Position numbers and translations under genes: made by a program. A stretch of 64,000 nt of DNA, taken from the NCBI RefSeq assembly GCF_019880585.1, contig NZ_JAINVV010000011.1:62001-126000 (forward strand), read 5' to 3'. Shown here piece after piece: positions 33,986-43,731 of this stretch. The DNA comes from Sphingomonas colocasiae (GTDB taxonomy: Bacteria > Pseudomonadota > Alphaproteobacteria > Sphingomonadales > Sphingomonadaceae). Below the pieces are notes generated by a model. The model was not told the origin of the DNA. It worked only from the letters and a program-made list of their open reading frames with translations, and did not search any database. The first letter of the stretch is position 1, and each line of letters opens with the position of its first letter.

Positions 33986-35161
33986 ATGACCGCCGCCGCC
34001 CCGCCCGAAACCCGCAAGGATTTCTCGCCGCTCCAATGGGTCGCGCTGCTGGTGGTGGTGTGCAGCGCCTTCTCGTCGCAGATGGTGATGCCGCTCTGGG
34101 TGGGCGCGGTCATCGACGATCTGCATCTGTCGCAGGCGGCGGCGGGGCGGATCGGATCGTTCGAATTCATGGCGGTGGCGGCGGTGTCGCTGCTGGTGGC
34201 CCTGCGCATCCAGGCCTTTCCCACGCGCCTGACCGCCGCGATCGGCATCGCGCTGCTGGCGCTCGGCAATTTCGCCTCCGCCCATGCGGGCGGCGAAGGC
34301 GGATTGATCGCCGCGCGGATGCTGTGCGGGGTCGGCAAGGGGCTGGTGGTCGCCATCGCCTTCAGCCTGGCGGCGGGCTCGTCGCGCCCCACCCGCGCCT
34401 TCGCCCTGCTCAACATCGTCTACGGCCTTTTCGCCGCGCTTTTCTACATGACCGTGCCCTACGCGATCCGCTGGGACGGCGCGGCCGGCGCCTTCATGAC
34501 CATGGGCGCCGTCGCACTGGTCGGCGCGCTCTTCATGGTCCGCTTCCCCGCCGAACGGCTGACGTCGAGCGAACTCACCGGCCTCAGCCTGCGGGCGCTG
34601 CCCGCATTCGGCTTCCTCGCCTTCGCCGCGCTCATCATCCTGTGGTCGGGCCATAATGTCGTCTGGACCTTCATCGAGCGGATCGGCGTGCGCAACGGCA
34701 TGAGCGTGACGGAGATCGGCGCGATCCTGTCGCTGTCCGCGTTCCTGACGATCGCCGGCCCCAGCCTGGTGCGCCTGCTCGATACGCGGCTCGGCTATGG
34801 CGCGCCGATGATCGCCGCGATCGTGCTGAAGATCGGCGCGGTCCTGGCGATCGGCTATCTGGTCAGCCCCCGCGCGTTCATGCTGGCGGTGCCCGCCTTC
34901 ATGCTGCTGTCGCTGTTCATCACCCCCTATGTGATGGGCATATTGTCGCTGGCCGATCCCGCCGGCCGCCTTGCCGCCGCCTCGTCGGCGGCGATGACGG
35001 CGGGCAGCTCGATCGGCGCCTGGATCGGCGGCGCCAGCCTGGAGGCGGCGGGATGGCCCGGCCTCACCTGGGCGTCGCTTTTCCATTTCCTTCTCTTCAC
35101 CCTGATCATCATCGGCGTGGCCCCGCTTGCCAACCGCTACGGCCGCCGCGCCGCCGCATGA
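33986..35161 (+). CDS. MFS transporter
   Basis: This 391-residue inner-membrane transporter has twelve predicted helices, from WVALLVVVCSAFSSQMVMPL to LIIIGVAPLAN. The first-half loop carries LRIQAFPTRLTAAIGIALL, and there is a glycine-rich GVGKGLVVAIAF helix. No substrate-specific motif is evident. It lies three bases after hyuB and before the amidohydrolase, so it probably moves the substrate or a breakdown product across the inner membrane, complementing the TonB receptor across the outer one. Confidence 0.88.
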   Translation: MTAAAPPETRKDFSPLQWVALLVVVCSAFSSQMVMPLWVGAVIDDLHLSQAAAGRIGSFEFMAVAAVSLLVALRIQAFPTRLTAAIGIALLALGNFASAHAGGEGGLIAARMLCGVGKGLVVAIAFSLAAGSSRPTRAFALLNIVYGLFAALFYMTVPYAIRWDGAAGAFMTMGAVALVGALFMVRFPAERLTSSELTGLSLRALPAFGFLAFAALIILWSGHNVVWTFIERIGVRNGMSVTEIGAILSLSAFLTIAGPSLVRLLDTRLGYGAPMIAAIVLKIGAVLAIGYLVSPRAFMLAVPAFMLLSLFITPYVMGILSLADPAGRLAAASSAAMTAGSSIGAWIGGASLEAAGWPGLTWASLFHFLLFTLIIIGVAPLANRYGRRAAA

Positions 35162-35185
35162 TCGATCGCCTGCCGGAGTAGCCCC

Positions 35186-36415
35186 ATGATCATTTTCGCC
35201 AATTGCCGCCTGATCGACGGAACATCGGATGCCGTGCGCGAGGATTGCCACGTCCTGGTCGAAGGAAACCGCATCCGGGAAGTGTCTGACACGCCGATCC
35301 GGGCGGAGGGCGCGCGCGTCGTCGACCTGGGCGGCCGCACGCTCATGCCCGGCCTGATCGACGCGCATGTCCATGTCTATTCGACGCATCTGAATTCGGA
35401 CAAGGAACGCGGCATGCCGCACACGCTGATGATGGCCCATGCCATCCACCGCGTGCGCGCGATGCTGATGCGCGGCTTCACCACCGTGCGCGACGTCGCC
35501 GGCGGCGACTGGGGCATGAAGATGGCGGTGGAGCTGGGCCTGGTCGAAGGGCCGCGCATGTTCGTCTCCGGCCGCGCCCTCGGCCAGACCGGCGGCCATG
35601 GCGACCATCGCCACCGCACCGACGACAGCATTCCCTGCGCCTGCACCTCCGCGCTCGACATCATGACGCGCATCGCCGACGGCCCCGATCAGGTGCGCCA
35701 TGCCGTGCGCGAGGAACTGCGCAAGGGCGCCGACCATATCAAGGTGATGGTGTCCGGCGGCGTCGGCAGCCCGCACGACGCGCTGGAACATACCCAATAT
35801 TCGATGGACGAGGTGCGCATCGCCGTCGAGGAAGCCGCGGCGCGGGGCACCTATGTCGCGGCGCACAGCTATACCGCGAAAAGCACGCGCCGCGCGGTCG
35901 AATGCGGCGTGCGCACGATCGAGCACGGCAATTTCGTCGACGCCGAAACCGCGCGATTCATGGCGGAAAAGGGCGCTTTCATGGTGCCCACGCTGATCTG
36001 CTACAGCGAATCCGCCGACAATGCCGATGCCTATGGCCTGCGCGCGGAAGTGAAGCGCAAGCTGGCGGAGGTGAACGCCGCCGGCCTCCAGATGCTCGAG
36101 GTTTGCCGCGACGCCGGCGTCACCATGGGCTTCGGCACCGATCTGATGGGGGAGATGATCGCCGCGCAGACCAAGGAATTCGAACTGCGCGCTAACGTCC
36201 TGCCCGCCATGGACATCATCCGCTCCGCCACGTCGGTCAATGCCGAGATACTGGGCCAGACCGGCCAGCTCGGCTGCATCGCGCCGGGCGCGCTCGCCGA
36301 CATGATCGTCGTCGACGGCGATCCGGTCGCGGATATTTCGCTGCTGAATGAAAGCCGTGGCGCGATCGTCGCGATCATCAAGGATGGCCGCTTCTGCAAG
36401 GACGAGTTACAGTGA
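35186..36415 (+). CDS. Metal-dependent amidohydrolase (Xaa-Pro dipeptidase-like group)
   Basis: This 409-residue cytosolic enzyme belongs to the amidohydrolase superfamily. Metal ligands are visible in order: HVHV after LMPGLIDA, the candidate carboxylated Lys in DHIKVMVSGG, His in YVAAHSYT, His in IEHGNF, and Asp in GFGTDLMG. The SGRALGQTGGHGDHR segment is typical of the subgroup that includes characterised N-acyl-amino-acid and dipeptide hydrolases. After HyuAB opens a ring, this enzyme could cleave the remaining amide. GGAG lies before the ATG. There is no signal peptide, so the substrate must be imported. Confidence 0.88.
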   Translation: MIIFANCRLIDGTSDAVREDCHVLVEGNRIREVSDTPIRAEGARVVDLGGRTLMPGLIDAHVHVYSTHLNSDKERGMPHTLMMAHAIHRVRAMLMRGFTTVRDVAGGDWGMKMAVELGLVEGPRMFVSGRALGQTGGHGDHRHRTDDSIPCACTSALDIMTRIADGPDQVRHAVREELRKGADHIKVMVSGGVGSPHDALEHTQYSMDEVRIAVEEAAARGTYVAAHSYTAKSTRRAVECGVRTIEHGNFVDAETARFMAEKGAFMVPTLICYSESADNADAYGLRAEVKRKLAEVNAAGLQMLEVCRDAGVTMGFGTDLMGEMIAAQTKEFELRANVLPAMDIIRSATSVNAEILGQTGQLGCIAPGALADMIVVDGDPVADISLLNESRGAIVAIIKDGRFCKDELQ

Positions 36416-36444
36416 GCCGTCGACCATATGGGATGATTTGATAG

Positions 36445-37104
36445 ATGCCGCCCACGGGGAAGCTTGCGCGTAGTACGACGGCACTGGATGTAACACGGGT
36501 TTTGAAGGAACGGATCCTCGCCGGCCATTATGCCGAGGATCAGTTCATCCGGCAGGATCTGATCGCGCAGGAACTGGGCGTCAGCCGGATTCCGGTGCGC
36601 GAGGCGCTGGCGCTTCTCGAAGCGGAAGGCCTCGTCATCCGCGAGAAATTCCGGGGCGCCGTGGTGCCCCGGCTGTCGGCGGCGGAGATCGAGGAGATCT
36701 ACGCGCTGCGCGGCCTGCTCGAACCCTATCTGCTCGAGGAAGCGATCGCCCGCATCACGCCGGAGATCATCGACACGCTCGACGATATCGTCGAGCGTTC
36801 GCGCCGGGCGTCGGACAAGACCGAATGGGCCGGGCTGAACGTCGAGTTCCACCGGACGCTCTACGAAGCCGCCGACCGGCCGTTGACGCTGCAGATGCTC
36901 GACAAGCTGCTGGTGCGCGCCGATCGCTACCTGAAGATGCAGCGCTTCATGTCGCCGCAGACGCAGCAGGAAAGCGACGCCGAACATATGCGCATCCTCG
37001 ATTGCATCAAGGCGGGCGACAAGGATGGCGCGCTGGAAAGCCTGCGCCAGCATATCCGCTGGAATGCCGTCGACGTCCGCAGGACGGTGGGTTTCGACAG
37101 CTGA
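36445..37104 (+). CDS. GntR-family regulator with FCD domain
   Basis: This 219-residue regulator has an N-terminal winged helix (DQFIRQDLIAQELGVSRIPV, then REALALLEAEGLV). An all-helical FCD ligand domain carries the metal-binding pattern: IYALRGLLEPYLLE, FHRTLYEAAD and EHMRILDCIKAGD. FCD proteins usually repress a nearby catabolic operon and release DNA when they bind an organic acid or amino-acid derivative. Its place at the end of the hyu operon makes it the likely local regulator. Confidence 0.9.
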   Translation: MPPTGKLARSTTALDVTRVLKERILAGHYAEDQFIRQDLIAQELGVSRIPVREALALLEAEGLVIREKFRGAVVPRLSAAEIEEIYALRGLLEPYLLEEAIARITPEIIDTLDDIVERSRRASDKTEWAGLNVEFHRTLYEAADRPLTLQMLDKLLVRADRYLKMQRFMSPQTQQESDAEHMRILDCIKAGDKDGALESLRQHIRWNAVDVRRTVGFDS

Positions 37105-37251
37105 GAGCCTGTTTGGGAAATGTGCGGAAGAGCATATTTCCGGAGCCGCACCAGCCCGCTCTCCCACCCGGCCTCCCATAAGATACCGGCGCTGGGAGGC
37201 CGGGTGGGGAGCGGGCAGAGCAAGCCGAGGTTCCATTTTCCAAACAGACTC
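37105..37251. repeat. Nested inverted-repeat element between convergent genes
   Basis: An outer pair of 16-base arms (37105-37120 and 37236-37251) matches at 14 of 16 positions. Inside it, a 24-base arm (37155-37178) pairs with a 23-base arm (37193-37215), perfect except for one bulged base, around a 14-base loop. The element begins at the base after the GntR stop codon. The inner stem is strong enough to end transcription from both sides. The outer arms suggest a small mobile or REP-type unit. Confidence 0.7.
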
Positions 37252-37288
37252 CAACGTCTGCGGCATTCCGCGGCGGGCGGATCCGGTA

Positions 37289-37822
37289 TCAGCCCGCGAT
37301 CGCGCGCAGCGCGGCGGCAGGCCAGTGATAGCGCAGCTCCGCCTGGCCCGGAATGCCGCCCGGCGGATCGTCGATCCGCTCCGCGACGCGCCCGCCCAGC
37401 CGGTCATAGACGCGGCAAGCCGCCTGATTGGCGGCATAGACGAACAGATGCAGGCCGGCGCCGGGATGACGGGCGGTCACATCGCGCGCGCCCGCGGCGA
37501 ACAGCAGCTTGCCGATGCCCCGCCCCTTGGCCGCGGGATCGACATGGAAATTGTCGAGCAGCACGCCCCAGTCGGGATCGGCGCCGGGCGCGAAACCCGC
37601 GAAACCGAGCAGCGCCGCCCCCGCTTCCGCCATGAACACGCGGAAACCGCCGCCGCCCAGCCGCTCGCCCCATAGCCGCCGGCGATCCGCGTCGAGCGAG
37701 TGATCCAGAAAGTCATCGGAATAGATGCCGCGATAGGCGGACCGCCAGCTGCGCGCATGCAGCATCGCCACCGCCTCCGCGTCGCCTGCCCCCGCCATGC
37801 GGACCGTCGGATCGCCGTTCAT
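37289..37822 (-). CDS. GNAT-family N-acetyltransferase
   Basis: This 177-residue acetyltransferase has the GNAT pattern. An N-terminal VRMAGAGDAEAVAMLHARSW is followed by WRSAYRGIYSDDFL, the acetyl-CoA site VDPAAKGRGIGKLLF (R/Q-x-x-G-x-G/A), and a C-terminal AANQAACRVYDRLGGRVAE helix with the conserved Tyr. The substrate is unknown. The ATG at 37822 gives the usual GNAT N-terminus. A GTG at 37867 that overlaps the upstream stop (GTGA) would add 15 residues and could mean coupling to the kinase gene. Confidence 0.85.
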   Translation of the reverse strand: MNGDPTVRMAGAGDAEAVAMLHARSWRSAYRGIYSDDFLDHSLDADRRRLWGERLGGGGFRVFMAEAGAALLGFAGFAPGADPDWGVLLDNFHVDPAAKGRGIGKLLFAAGARDVTARHPGAGLHLFVYAANQAACRVYDRLGGRVAERIDDPPGGIPGQAELRYHWPAAALRAIAG

Positions 37823-37863
37823 GCCCGCATCATCGGCCGAAGCCGCGCCGGCCGCAACCGGGA

Positions 37864-39675
37864 TCACCCGACCGGCACCAGCGCCTTCGCGGTCATGTCG
37901 AGCAGGGCGGCAGCCGAGAACGGCTTGGCGACGATCGCGACGCTTTCGAACCCTTCGGGCAGGTTTTCGCGGCCATAGCCGCTGACGAACAGGAAGGGTA
38001 TGGCGCGCGCGGCGAGCGCGGCGGCGATATTCTCCACCGTCTCGCCCTGAAGATTGCCGTCGACCAGCGCGATATCGGCGTCGCCCGCCGCGATCAGCGC
38101 CAGCGCCTGTTCCGCCGTCGCCGCCGGGCCGATCACCGCCGCCCCGGCATCGGCCAATATGGTCACCAGCTCCAGCGCGACCAGCGGCTCGTCCTCCACC
38201 ACCAGCACCCGGCGGCCCGTCAGCCCCGCAACACCCGCCGCCGATGCCGTTGCCGCCTTCACCTCCGCCCTGCGCCCGCGCGCCGGGGCATGCGGGCGCG
38301 TCGCGGCGCCATGCGGCAGGGTCAGCGTCCAGCGCACGCCCTGCCCCGTATAATCGGGCACCGCGCTGCCGCCCTCGGCGCGCAGGCTGCGTTCGATCAG
38401 CGCGGTGCCGAAGCCCTTGCGCGTCGGCGGCGATACGGCGGGGCCGCCGCTCTCCACCCAGTCGATGCGGAGCGTGCCCTCCACCACCGCCCAGTCGAGC
38501 ACCACGCGGCCCTCGGGAACCGAGAGCGCGCCATATTTATGCGCGTTGGTCGCCAGTTCGTGGATGACGAGCGCCAGGTGCAGCGCGGGTTCCGGGGCCA
38601 GTTCCAGATCGGGGCCGTTCGCCGCGAAGCGCGCGGGATCGATCGTGCCGATCTCGCGCTGCCCCTCGATCAGCTCGCTCAGCCGCGCGCCCTGCCAGGT
38701 CGTGTCGCTCAACAATCCGTGCGCGCGCGCCAGCGAATGGATGCGGCCGATGAAGGTGGGCGCAAAATCGGACGGGCCGGAGGAATGGCGCAGCGTCTGG
38801 GTCGCGATCGCCTGGACGGAGGCGAGCGTGTTCTTCACCCGGTGGTTGAGCTCGCCGATCAGCAGCCGCTGCGTTTCCTCCGCCCGCCTGCGATCGGTGA
38901 CGTCCAGGATCTGCGCGTTGACGGAGACGAGCCGGCCCAGCGCATCGAGCAGCGCCGAACAATAGAGGTCGCAATCCAGCACCACGCCTTCGGCCGTGCG
39001 CATCCGCAGCGCGCCGGTCTCGCGCAGCGATCGTCCCTCGATCATCGCCTGCATCAGCGCGGCGAAGCGCGCGGCATCGTCGCTGTCGATCCAGTGCAGT
39101 TCGCCGCCGCGAAAGCCCGCCACTTCGGGCGCGCGCCAGCCGAACATGCGCTCCGCGCCCTTGGACCAGCCGATGATCCGCGCCTCCGCGTCGAACTCGA
39201 CCACGGCCAGCGGCGAATTGTCGATATGCGCGTTGAGCCGCGCCAGCGCCGCGGCATGGCGGTCGCGCTGGCGGGCGAGTTCGCGGCGCTGCGCGAACAG
39301 CTCGACGAACACGTCCACCTTGTTGCGCACGATCTGGGTGTCGACGGGCTTCAGCAGATAATCGACCGCGCCCGCCTCGAACCCCCGGAACCGGCGGCGC
39401 TCGTCGGTGGCGACGGCGGTCAGGAAGATGATCGGCACGCCGCGCGTCCGTTCGGTGCCGCGCATCAGTTCGGCCAGTTCGAACCCGTCCATGCCCGGCA
39501 TCTGCACGTCGAGCAGCGCCAACGCGACATCGTTGACCAGCAGCAGCTCCAGCGCCTCCTCGCCCGATGCCGCCGTCAGGATCTCCAGCCCGTCGCGCTT
39601 CAGCAGCGCTTCCAGCGCGACCAGGTTCTCGGGCACATCGTCCACCGCCAGGATGGTGACCGGATCACGCAGCAT
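37864..39675 (-). CDS. Receiver-PAS-HWE histidine kinase-receiver protein
   Basis: This 603-residue soluble signalling protein has four modules. An N-terminal receiver has phospho-Asp in LALLDVQMPGMDG and Lys in YLLKPVD. A PAS domain (IDNSPLAVVEFDAEARIIGW) follows, then an HWE/HisKA_2 kinase core with the phospho-His in IGELNHRVKNTLASVQAIA, an N-box HELATNAHKYGAL and a short WVESGGP region. A C-terminal receiver (VLVVEDEPLVALEL, Asp in IALVDGNLQG) ends the protein. HWE kinases commonly feed the PhyR-EcfG general stress response. The ATG at 39675 overlaps the cheR-like gene's end by 11 bases. Confidence 0.9.
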   Translation of the reverse strand: MLRDPVTILAVDDVPENLVALEALLKRDGLEILTAASGEEALELLLVNDVALALLDVQMPGMDGFELAELMRGTERTRGVPIIFLTAVATDERRRFRGFEAGAVDYLLKPVDTQIVRNKVDVFVELFAQRRELARQRDRHAAALARLNAHIDNSPLAVVEFDAEARIIGWSKGAERMFGWRAPEVAGFRGGELHWIDSDDAARFAALMQAMIEGRSLRETGALRMRTAEGVVLDCDLYCSALLDALGRLVSVNAQILDVTDRRRAEETQRLLIGELNHRVKNTLASVQAIATQTLRHSSGPSDFAPTFIGRIHSLARAHGLLSDTTWQGARLSELIEGQREIGTIDPARFAANGPDLELAPEPALHLALVIHELATNAHKYGALSVPEGRVVLDWAVVEGTLRIDWVESGGPAVSPPTRKGFGTALIERSLRAEGGSAVPDYTGQGVRWTLTLPHGAATRPHAPARGRRAEVKAATASAAGVAGLTGRRVLVVEDEPLVALELVTILADAGAAVIGPAATAEQALALIAAGDADIALVDGNLQGETVENIAAALAARAIPFLFVSGYGRENLPEGFESVAIVAKPFSAAALLDMTAKALVPVG

Positions 39676-40528
39676 GGATCGCCTCCCGCATGTTCGCCGC
39701 ATTGCGCCGATAGATTTTCTCGTCCGCATCGAAATCGGCGAACCGGTCCGAAACCGTCGAAAAGCGCAGGCTTTCGCGCGCGCCCAGCCCCAGGAACCCG
39801 CCGCGCACCAGCGAATCCCCGAACAGGCCCAGCGCGCGATCCTGCAATGCGCGGTCGAAATAGATCAGCACGTTGCGGCTGGAGACGAGCTGGACCTCGC
39901 TGAACACCGCATCGGTCGCCAGGCTGTGTTCCGCGAACACCGCGCGCGCGCGCAACGACCGGTCGAACACCGCCGATCCGTAGCCGGCGGTGTAATAATC
40001 GGAAAGCGATGTCCGCCCGCCCGAGCGACGATGATTTTCGGTGAAGTCCGCGATGCGGTCGAGCCCGTAGATTCCGGCTTCGGCCGCCTGCAGCGCCGCC
40101 GGGCTGATATCGGTGCAATAGAAGATCGTGCGATCCTCCAGCCCCTCCTCGCGGAACAGGATCGCGAGCGAATAGAATTCCTCGCCATTGGCGCAGCCCG
40201 CGATCCAGACCTTCAGCGAGGGATAGGTGCGCAGATGCGGCACCACCTTTTCGCGCAGCGCGCGGAAATAATCGGGATCGCGGAACATCTCGCTCACCTG
40301 GATGGTCAGGAACCCCATCAGGGCGGCGAAGATCGCGGGATCGCGCAGCACCAGATGCTGAAGCTGCGACAGGCTCTCGCAGCCGAAGCGCGTCCGCGCC
40401 CGCGCCAGCCGGCGGTGCAGCGATCCGCGCGAATAGCCCCGGAAATCGTGATGATGGTGCCGCCAGATCGCATCGAGCAGCAGGTCCAGCTCGATCTCCT
40501 CATGCGGCAGGACGGCCTCTTCGCTCAT
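39665..40528 (-). CDS. cheR: CheR-type protein methyltransferase
   Basis: This 287-residue SAM-dependent methyltransferase is of the CheR type, which methylates glutamates in chemoreceptors. An N-terminal helical domain (LDLLLDAIWRHHHHDFRGYS) is followed by FLTIQVSEMFRDPDYF, the SAM motif VWIAGCANGEEFYSLAI (usually CSTGEEPYS), the acidic CTDIS, and LVSSRNVLIYFD. No CheB, CheW or receptor gene is adjacent. It starts inside the stop of the hybrid kinase gene (ATGA), so kinase and methyltransferase are coupled. The methylation target here is unknown. Confidence 0.9.
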   Translation of the reverse strand: MSEEAVLPHEEIELDLLLDAIWRHHHHDFRGYSRGSLHRRLARARTRFGCESLSQLQHLVLRDPAIFAALMGFLTIQVSEMFRDPDYFRALREKVVPHLRTYPSLKVWIAGCANGEEFYSLAILFREEGLEDRTIFYCTDISPAALQAAEAGIYGLDRIADFTENHRRSGGRTSLSDYYTAGYGSAVFDRSLRARAVFAEHSLATDAVFSEVQLVSSRNVLIYFDRALQDRALGLFGDSLVRGGFLGLGARESLRFSTVSDRFADFDADEKIYRRNAANMREAIHAA

Positions 40529-43500
40529 CGCGGCATCCACACGCGCACCAGGCTCAGCACCTTGTCGACGTCCAGCGGCTTGGCCAGATAGTCGTTGGCG
40601 CCCGCGTCCAGGCAATCCTGCTGGTCGCGCGCCATCGCCTTGGCGGTCAACGCGATGATCGGCAGCCCGCCATGTTCGGCGCGGCCGCGGATCTCGCGCG
40701 TCGCGGTCAGCCCGTCCATCTCGGGCATCATCACGTCCATCAGCACCAGATCGAAGGGCTGGCAGAGCTTGCGCTCCGCCTCGTCGAGCGCGGTCAGCGC
40801 CTCGCGGCCGTTGCGCGCGATCCGGATCTTCACGCCATGCGGCTCGAAGATGCTGGTGAGCGCATAGACGTTGCGGATATCGTCCTCGACGACCAGGATG
40901 TGCCGTCCTTCCAGCGTGGCGTCGCGGTTGAGCGACTTCACGATCAGCTGCTGCTGCTGTTCGGGCAGTTCGGACACCATCTGGTGCAGGAACAGGGTCA
41001 CCTCGTCGAGCAGCCGCTCGGGCGATTTCGCGCCCTTCACGATGATCGACTTGGAATAGCGCCGCAGCCGCAATTCCTCGTCGGCGTTCAGGTCGCGCCC
41101 GGTATAGACGATCACCGGCGGGAAACCGACGCTGTCGTCGGCGCTCAGCCGGTCGAGCAGGTCCAGCCCCGATGCGTCGGGCAGGTTCAGGTCGAGCACC
41201 ATGCAGTCGAAGGTCTGCTCGCCCAGCCGCTCGAAACATTGCGCGGCCGAATGCGCCTCCACCGTCTCCACGTCGCGCGACGCCAGCAGCAGCCGCACGC
41301 TTTCGGCCTGTTGGGCGTCGTCCTCCACCACCAGCACGCGGCGCATGCGCTGCGCCATGCGCGCCTCCAGCCCCTCCAGCATCTCGACAAGCTGTTCGCG
41401 CTTCACCGGCTTGAACAGATAGCCGATCGCGCCGCTCGACAGCGCCGCCTGGCTGGCATCGTCCACCGAGACGACATGGACGGGAATATGGCGCGTGCGC
41501 ACGTCGCGCTTGATCCGGTCGAGCACCGAAAGCCCGGTATGATCGGGCAGGTTCATGTCCAGGATCACCGCGTGCGGAACATATTGCCGCGCCATCAGCG
41601 CGCCTTCGTCGGCGGTGCCCGCAACCAGGCACTGGAAACCCTGTTCGCGCGCGATGTCGCACAGGATGCGCGCGAATGCCGGATCGTCCTCGACGATCAG
41701 GATCGTGCGCTTGTCGCCCGCCAGCTGCTCGCGATCGTCGCCGGCCGCCGGCCGATCGGCCCCGCGCTTCGGCCGGACCGGCCTGGGCGCGGGCATGGGC
41801 GGCGACGGCAGCGGCTTCGCCCCTTCGAAGCCGCGCGGCAGCATCAGCGTAAAGGCGCTGCCCTGCCCGCTGGCGCTGGCGACGGAGATCTCGCCGCCCA
41901 GCAGCCGCGCCAGTTCGCGCGAGATCGAAAGGCCAAGGCCGGTGCCGCCATATTTGCGGCTGACCGTCCCGTCGGCCTGGCGGAAAGCCTCGAAGATCAG
42001 CCCCTGATCCTCGGGCGCGATGCCGACGCCGGTATCCCGCACGGTGAAGGCGATGCGGCCATCCGCCTGTTCCGCCACCGCCAGCGTCACCGTGCCGGCA
42101 TCGGTGAACTTGACGGCGTTGGAGAGGAAATTCTTGAGCACCTGTTCCACGCGCAGCGCATCGGTCTCGATCTCGGCGGGCAGGCCCGGCCCGGTCTCGG
42201 TCACGAACATCAGCCCCTTGGCCTCGGCGGCGGGCGCGAACACCGCTTCCAGCTTGGCGGTCATGCTGCGGATCGCGACGGGCGCGGGCTCCAGGTCGAT
42301 CTTGCCCGCCTCGATCTTCGAAATGTCGAGAATGTCGTTGATCAGCGTCAGCAGGTCGTTGCCGGAGGTCTCGATCGTCTCGGCATGCTTCACCTGCTCG
42401 GCGCTGAGATTGCCGGCGCGGTTCTCCGCCAGCAGCCGCGCCATGATCAGCAGAGAATTGAGCGGCGTGCGCAGTTCATGGCTCATATTGGCCAGGAATT
42501 CGGATTTGTAGCGGCTCGCCCGCTCCAGTTCGCCCGCCTGGTTCTCCAGCGACGCCTGGCTGCGCGTCAGATCGTCGCGCTGCACTTCCAGTTGCCGCGC
42601 CTGTTCCTCCAGCTGGGCATTGGTCTGCTCCAGCTCGGCCTGCTGGGCCTCCAGCCGCGCCGCCGAATCCTGGAGCTGGCGGCTCTGCGCCTCCAGTTCC
42701 TCGTTATTGGCGCGCAGTTCCTCGCTCTGGACCTGGAGTTCCTCTGCCTGTTGCTGCGTCTCTTCCAGCAGTTCGCGCAGCCTTGCGCGATATTTGCCCG
42801 ATCGGATGGCGACGCCCAATTGCCCCGAAATCCGTTCCAGCAATTCGGGCGCGGTCGCGCCCCGCCCGCTGCGGAAGCCCAGCTCGATCACCGCATTGGC
42901 GCTGCCGTCGGCGCGCGTCGTCGCGATCGCCAGCCGGCCGGGCCGTGCGCGGCCCAGCCCCGATCCGAAATAGAGATAGCCTTCCGGCACATCGTCGATC
43001 ACGAAGCCGCGATCCTCGGCCGCCGCCTGCCCCAGCAGCCCGTCGCCGGGCAGGAAGCGTTCGGGCACCGGCGCATCGGCGGGCACGCCATAGGTTGCGT
43101 GGCGGCGGAACCCCTCGCCATTGCGGATGAACAGCGCGCCGGCATCGGCATCCAGATAATCGACCAGGAAATCGAGCGCGCTCTTCGCGAGTTCGTCGAG
43201 CGGCTGTTCGCCGCCCACCGCCTGCGCCAGCCCCACCTGCCCCGATTGCAGCCATTCCTGATGCGCGATCGCCAGCCGGTTGCGGATGAACAGCGCGCCG
43301 ATGATCGCCAGGATCCAGGTGACGCCCACGCCCAGCGTGCGGTTGACGATCGCCACGCTCGGATCGACGCCGGCGGGCGCCATCGCGAACCCGGCGATCA
43401 CCAGCAACGTCGCGAGCGCGGCCACCACCAGCGGCGCCTGCGGGCGCGGCGCCAGATAGGCGGCGACGACGGGCAGCAGATAGGCGACCCACACCGCCGT

Positions 43501-43602
43501 CCCCAGCGGAAACACCAGATCGGCCACGAAGGGCAGCGCCAGCAGCAGTGCGGCAATGGCATAGACCCAGGGGGCCCGGTCTCGATAGGTCAGCGTGGAC
43601 AT
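40525..43602 (-). CDS. Membrane hybrid histidine kinase with GAF and three receiver domains
   Basis: This 1025-residue kinase has about four N-terminal membrane helices (residues 10-120), a GAF domain (about 130-275, with [18 protein letters not shown]) and a glutamine-rich coiled coil (about 280-370). The HisKA domain has His375 in [10 protein letters not shown], and the ATPase domain follows ([19 protein letters not shown]). Three tandem receivers end the protein, with Asp in [24 protein letters not shown] and [12 protein letters not shown]. This layout supports multistep phosphorelay. It heads the operon with cheR and the HWE kinase and has an EcfG-type promoter at 43732-43756. Confidence 0.93.
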   Translation of the reverse strand: MSTLTYRDRAPWVYAIAALLLALPFVADLVFPLGTAVWVAYLLPVVAAYLAPRPQAPLVVAALATLLVIAGFAMAPAGVDPSVAIVNRTLGVGVTWILAIIGALFIRNRLAIAHQEWLQSGQVGLAQAVGGEQPLDELAKSALDFLVDYLDADAGALFIRNGEGFRRHATYGVPADAPVPERFLPGDGLLGQAAAEDRGFVIDDVPEGYLYFGSGLGRARPGRLAIATTRADGSANAVIELGFRSGRGATAPELLERISGQLGVAIRSGKYRARLRELLEETQQQAEELQVQSEELRANNEELEAQSRQLQDSAARLEAQQAELEQTNAQLEEQARQLEVQRDDLTRSQASLENQAGELERASRYKSEFLANMSHELRTPLNSLLIMARLLAENRAGNLSAEQVKHAETIETSGNDLLTLINDILDISKIEAGKIDLEPAPVAIRSMTAKLEAVFAPAAEAKGLMFVTETGPGLPAEIETDALRVEQVLKNFLSNAVKFTDAGTVTLAVAEQADGRIAFTVRDTGVGIAPEDQGLIFEAFRQADGTVSRKYGGTGLGLSISRELARLLGGEISVASASGQGSAFTLMLPRGFEGAKPLPSPPMPAPRPVRPKRGADRPAAGDDREQLAGDKRTILIVEDDPAFARILCDIAREQGFQCLVAGTADEGALMARQYVPHAVILDMNLPDHTGLSVLDRIKRDVRTRHIPVHVVSVDDASQAALSSGAIGYLFKPVKREQLVEMLEGLEARMAQRMRRVLVVEDDAQQAESVRLLLASRDVETVEAHSAAQCFERLGEQTFDCMVLDLNLPDASGLDLLDRLSADDSVGFPPVIVYTGRDLNADEELRLRRYSKSIIVKGAKSPERLLDEVTLFLHQMVSELPEQQQQLIVKSLNRDATLEGRHILVVEDDIRNVYALTSIFEPHGVKIRIARNGREALTALDEAERKLCQPFDLVLMDVMMPEMDGLTATREIRGRAEHGGLPIIALTAKAMARDQQDCLDAGANDYLAKPLDVDKVLSLVRVWMPR

Positions 43603-43731
43603 CAGGCGCCTCTGCAGGATCGCGGGAAAGCGAACGGCGCCATGCGTCCGTCCGGGAAGGCCCTGCCCGCATCATGCGCGCCGGCCGCCGGTCGATCGAA
43701 TTGCTGGTTCACCCCCGCCATGTGGCGCGCC

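Noticed and set aside
31997-35926. 1309-codon open frame on the minus strand opposite hyuA, hyuB, MFS and amidohydrolase genes
   Set aside because: It is low in complexity, rich in Arg, His, Ala and Asp, and shows no domain, while the plus-strand genes have full family motifs. It is a GC-rich antisense shadow.
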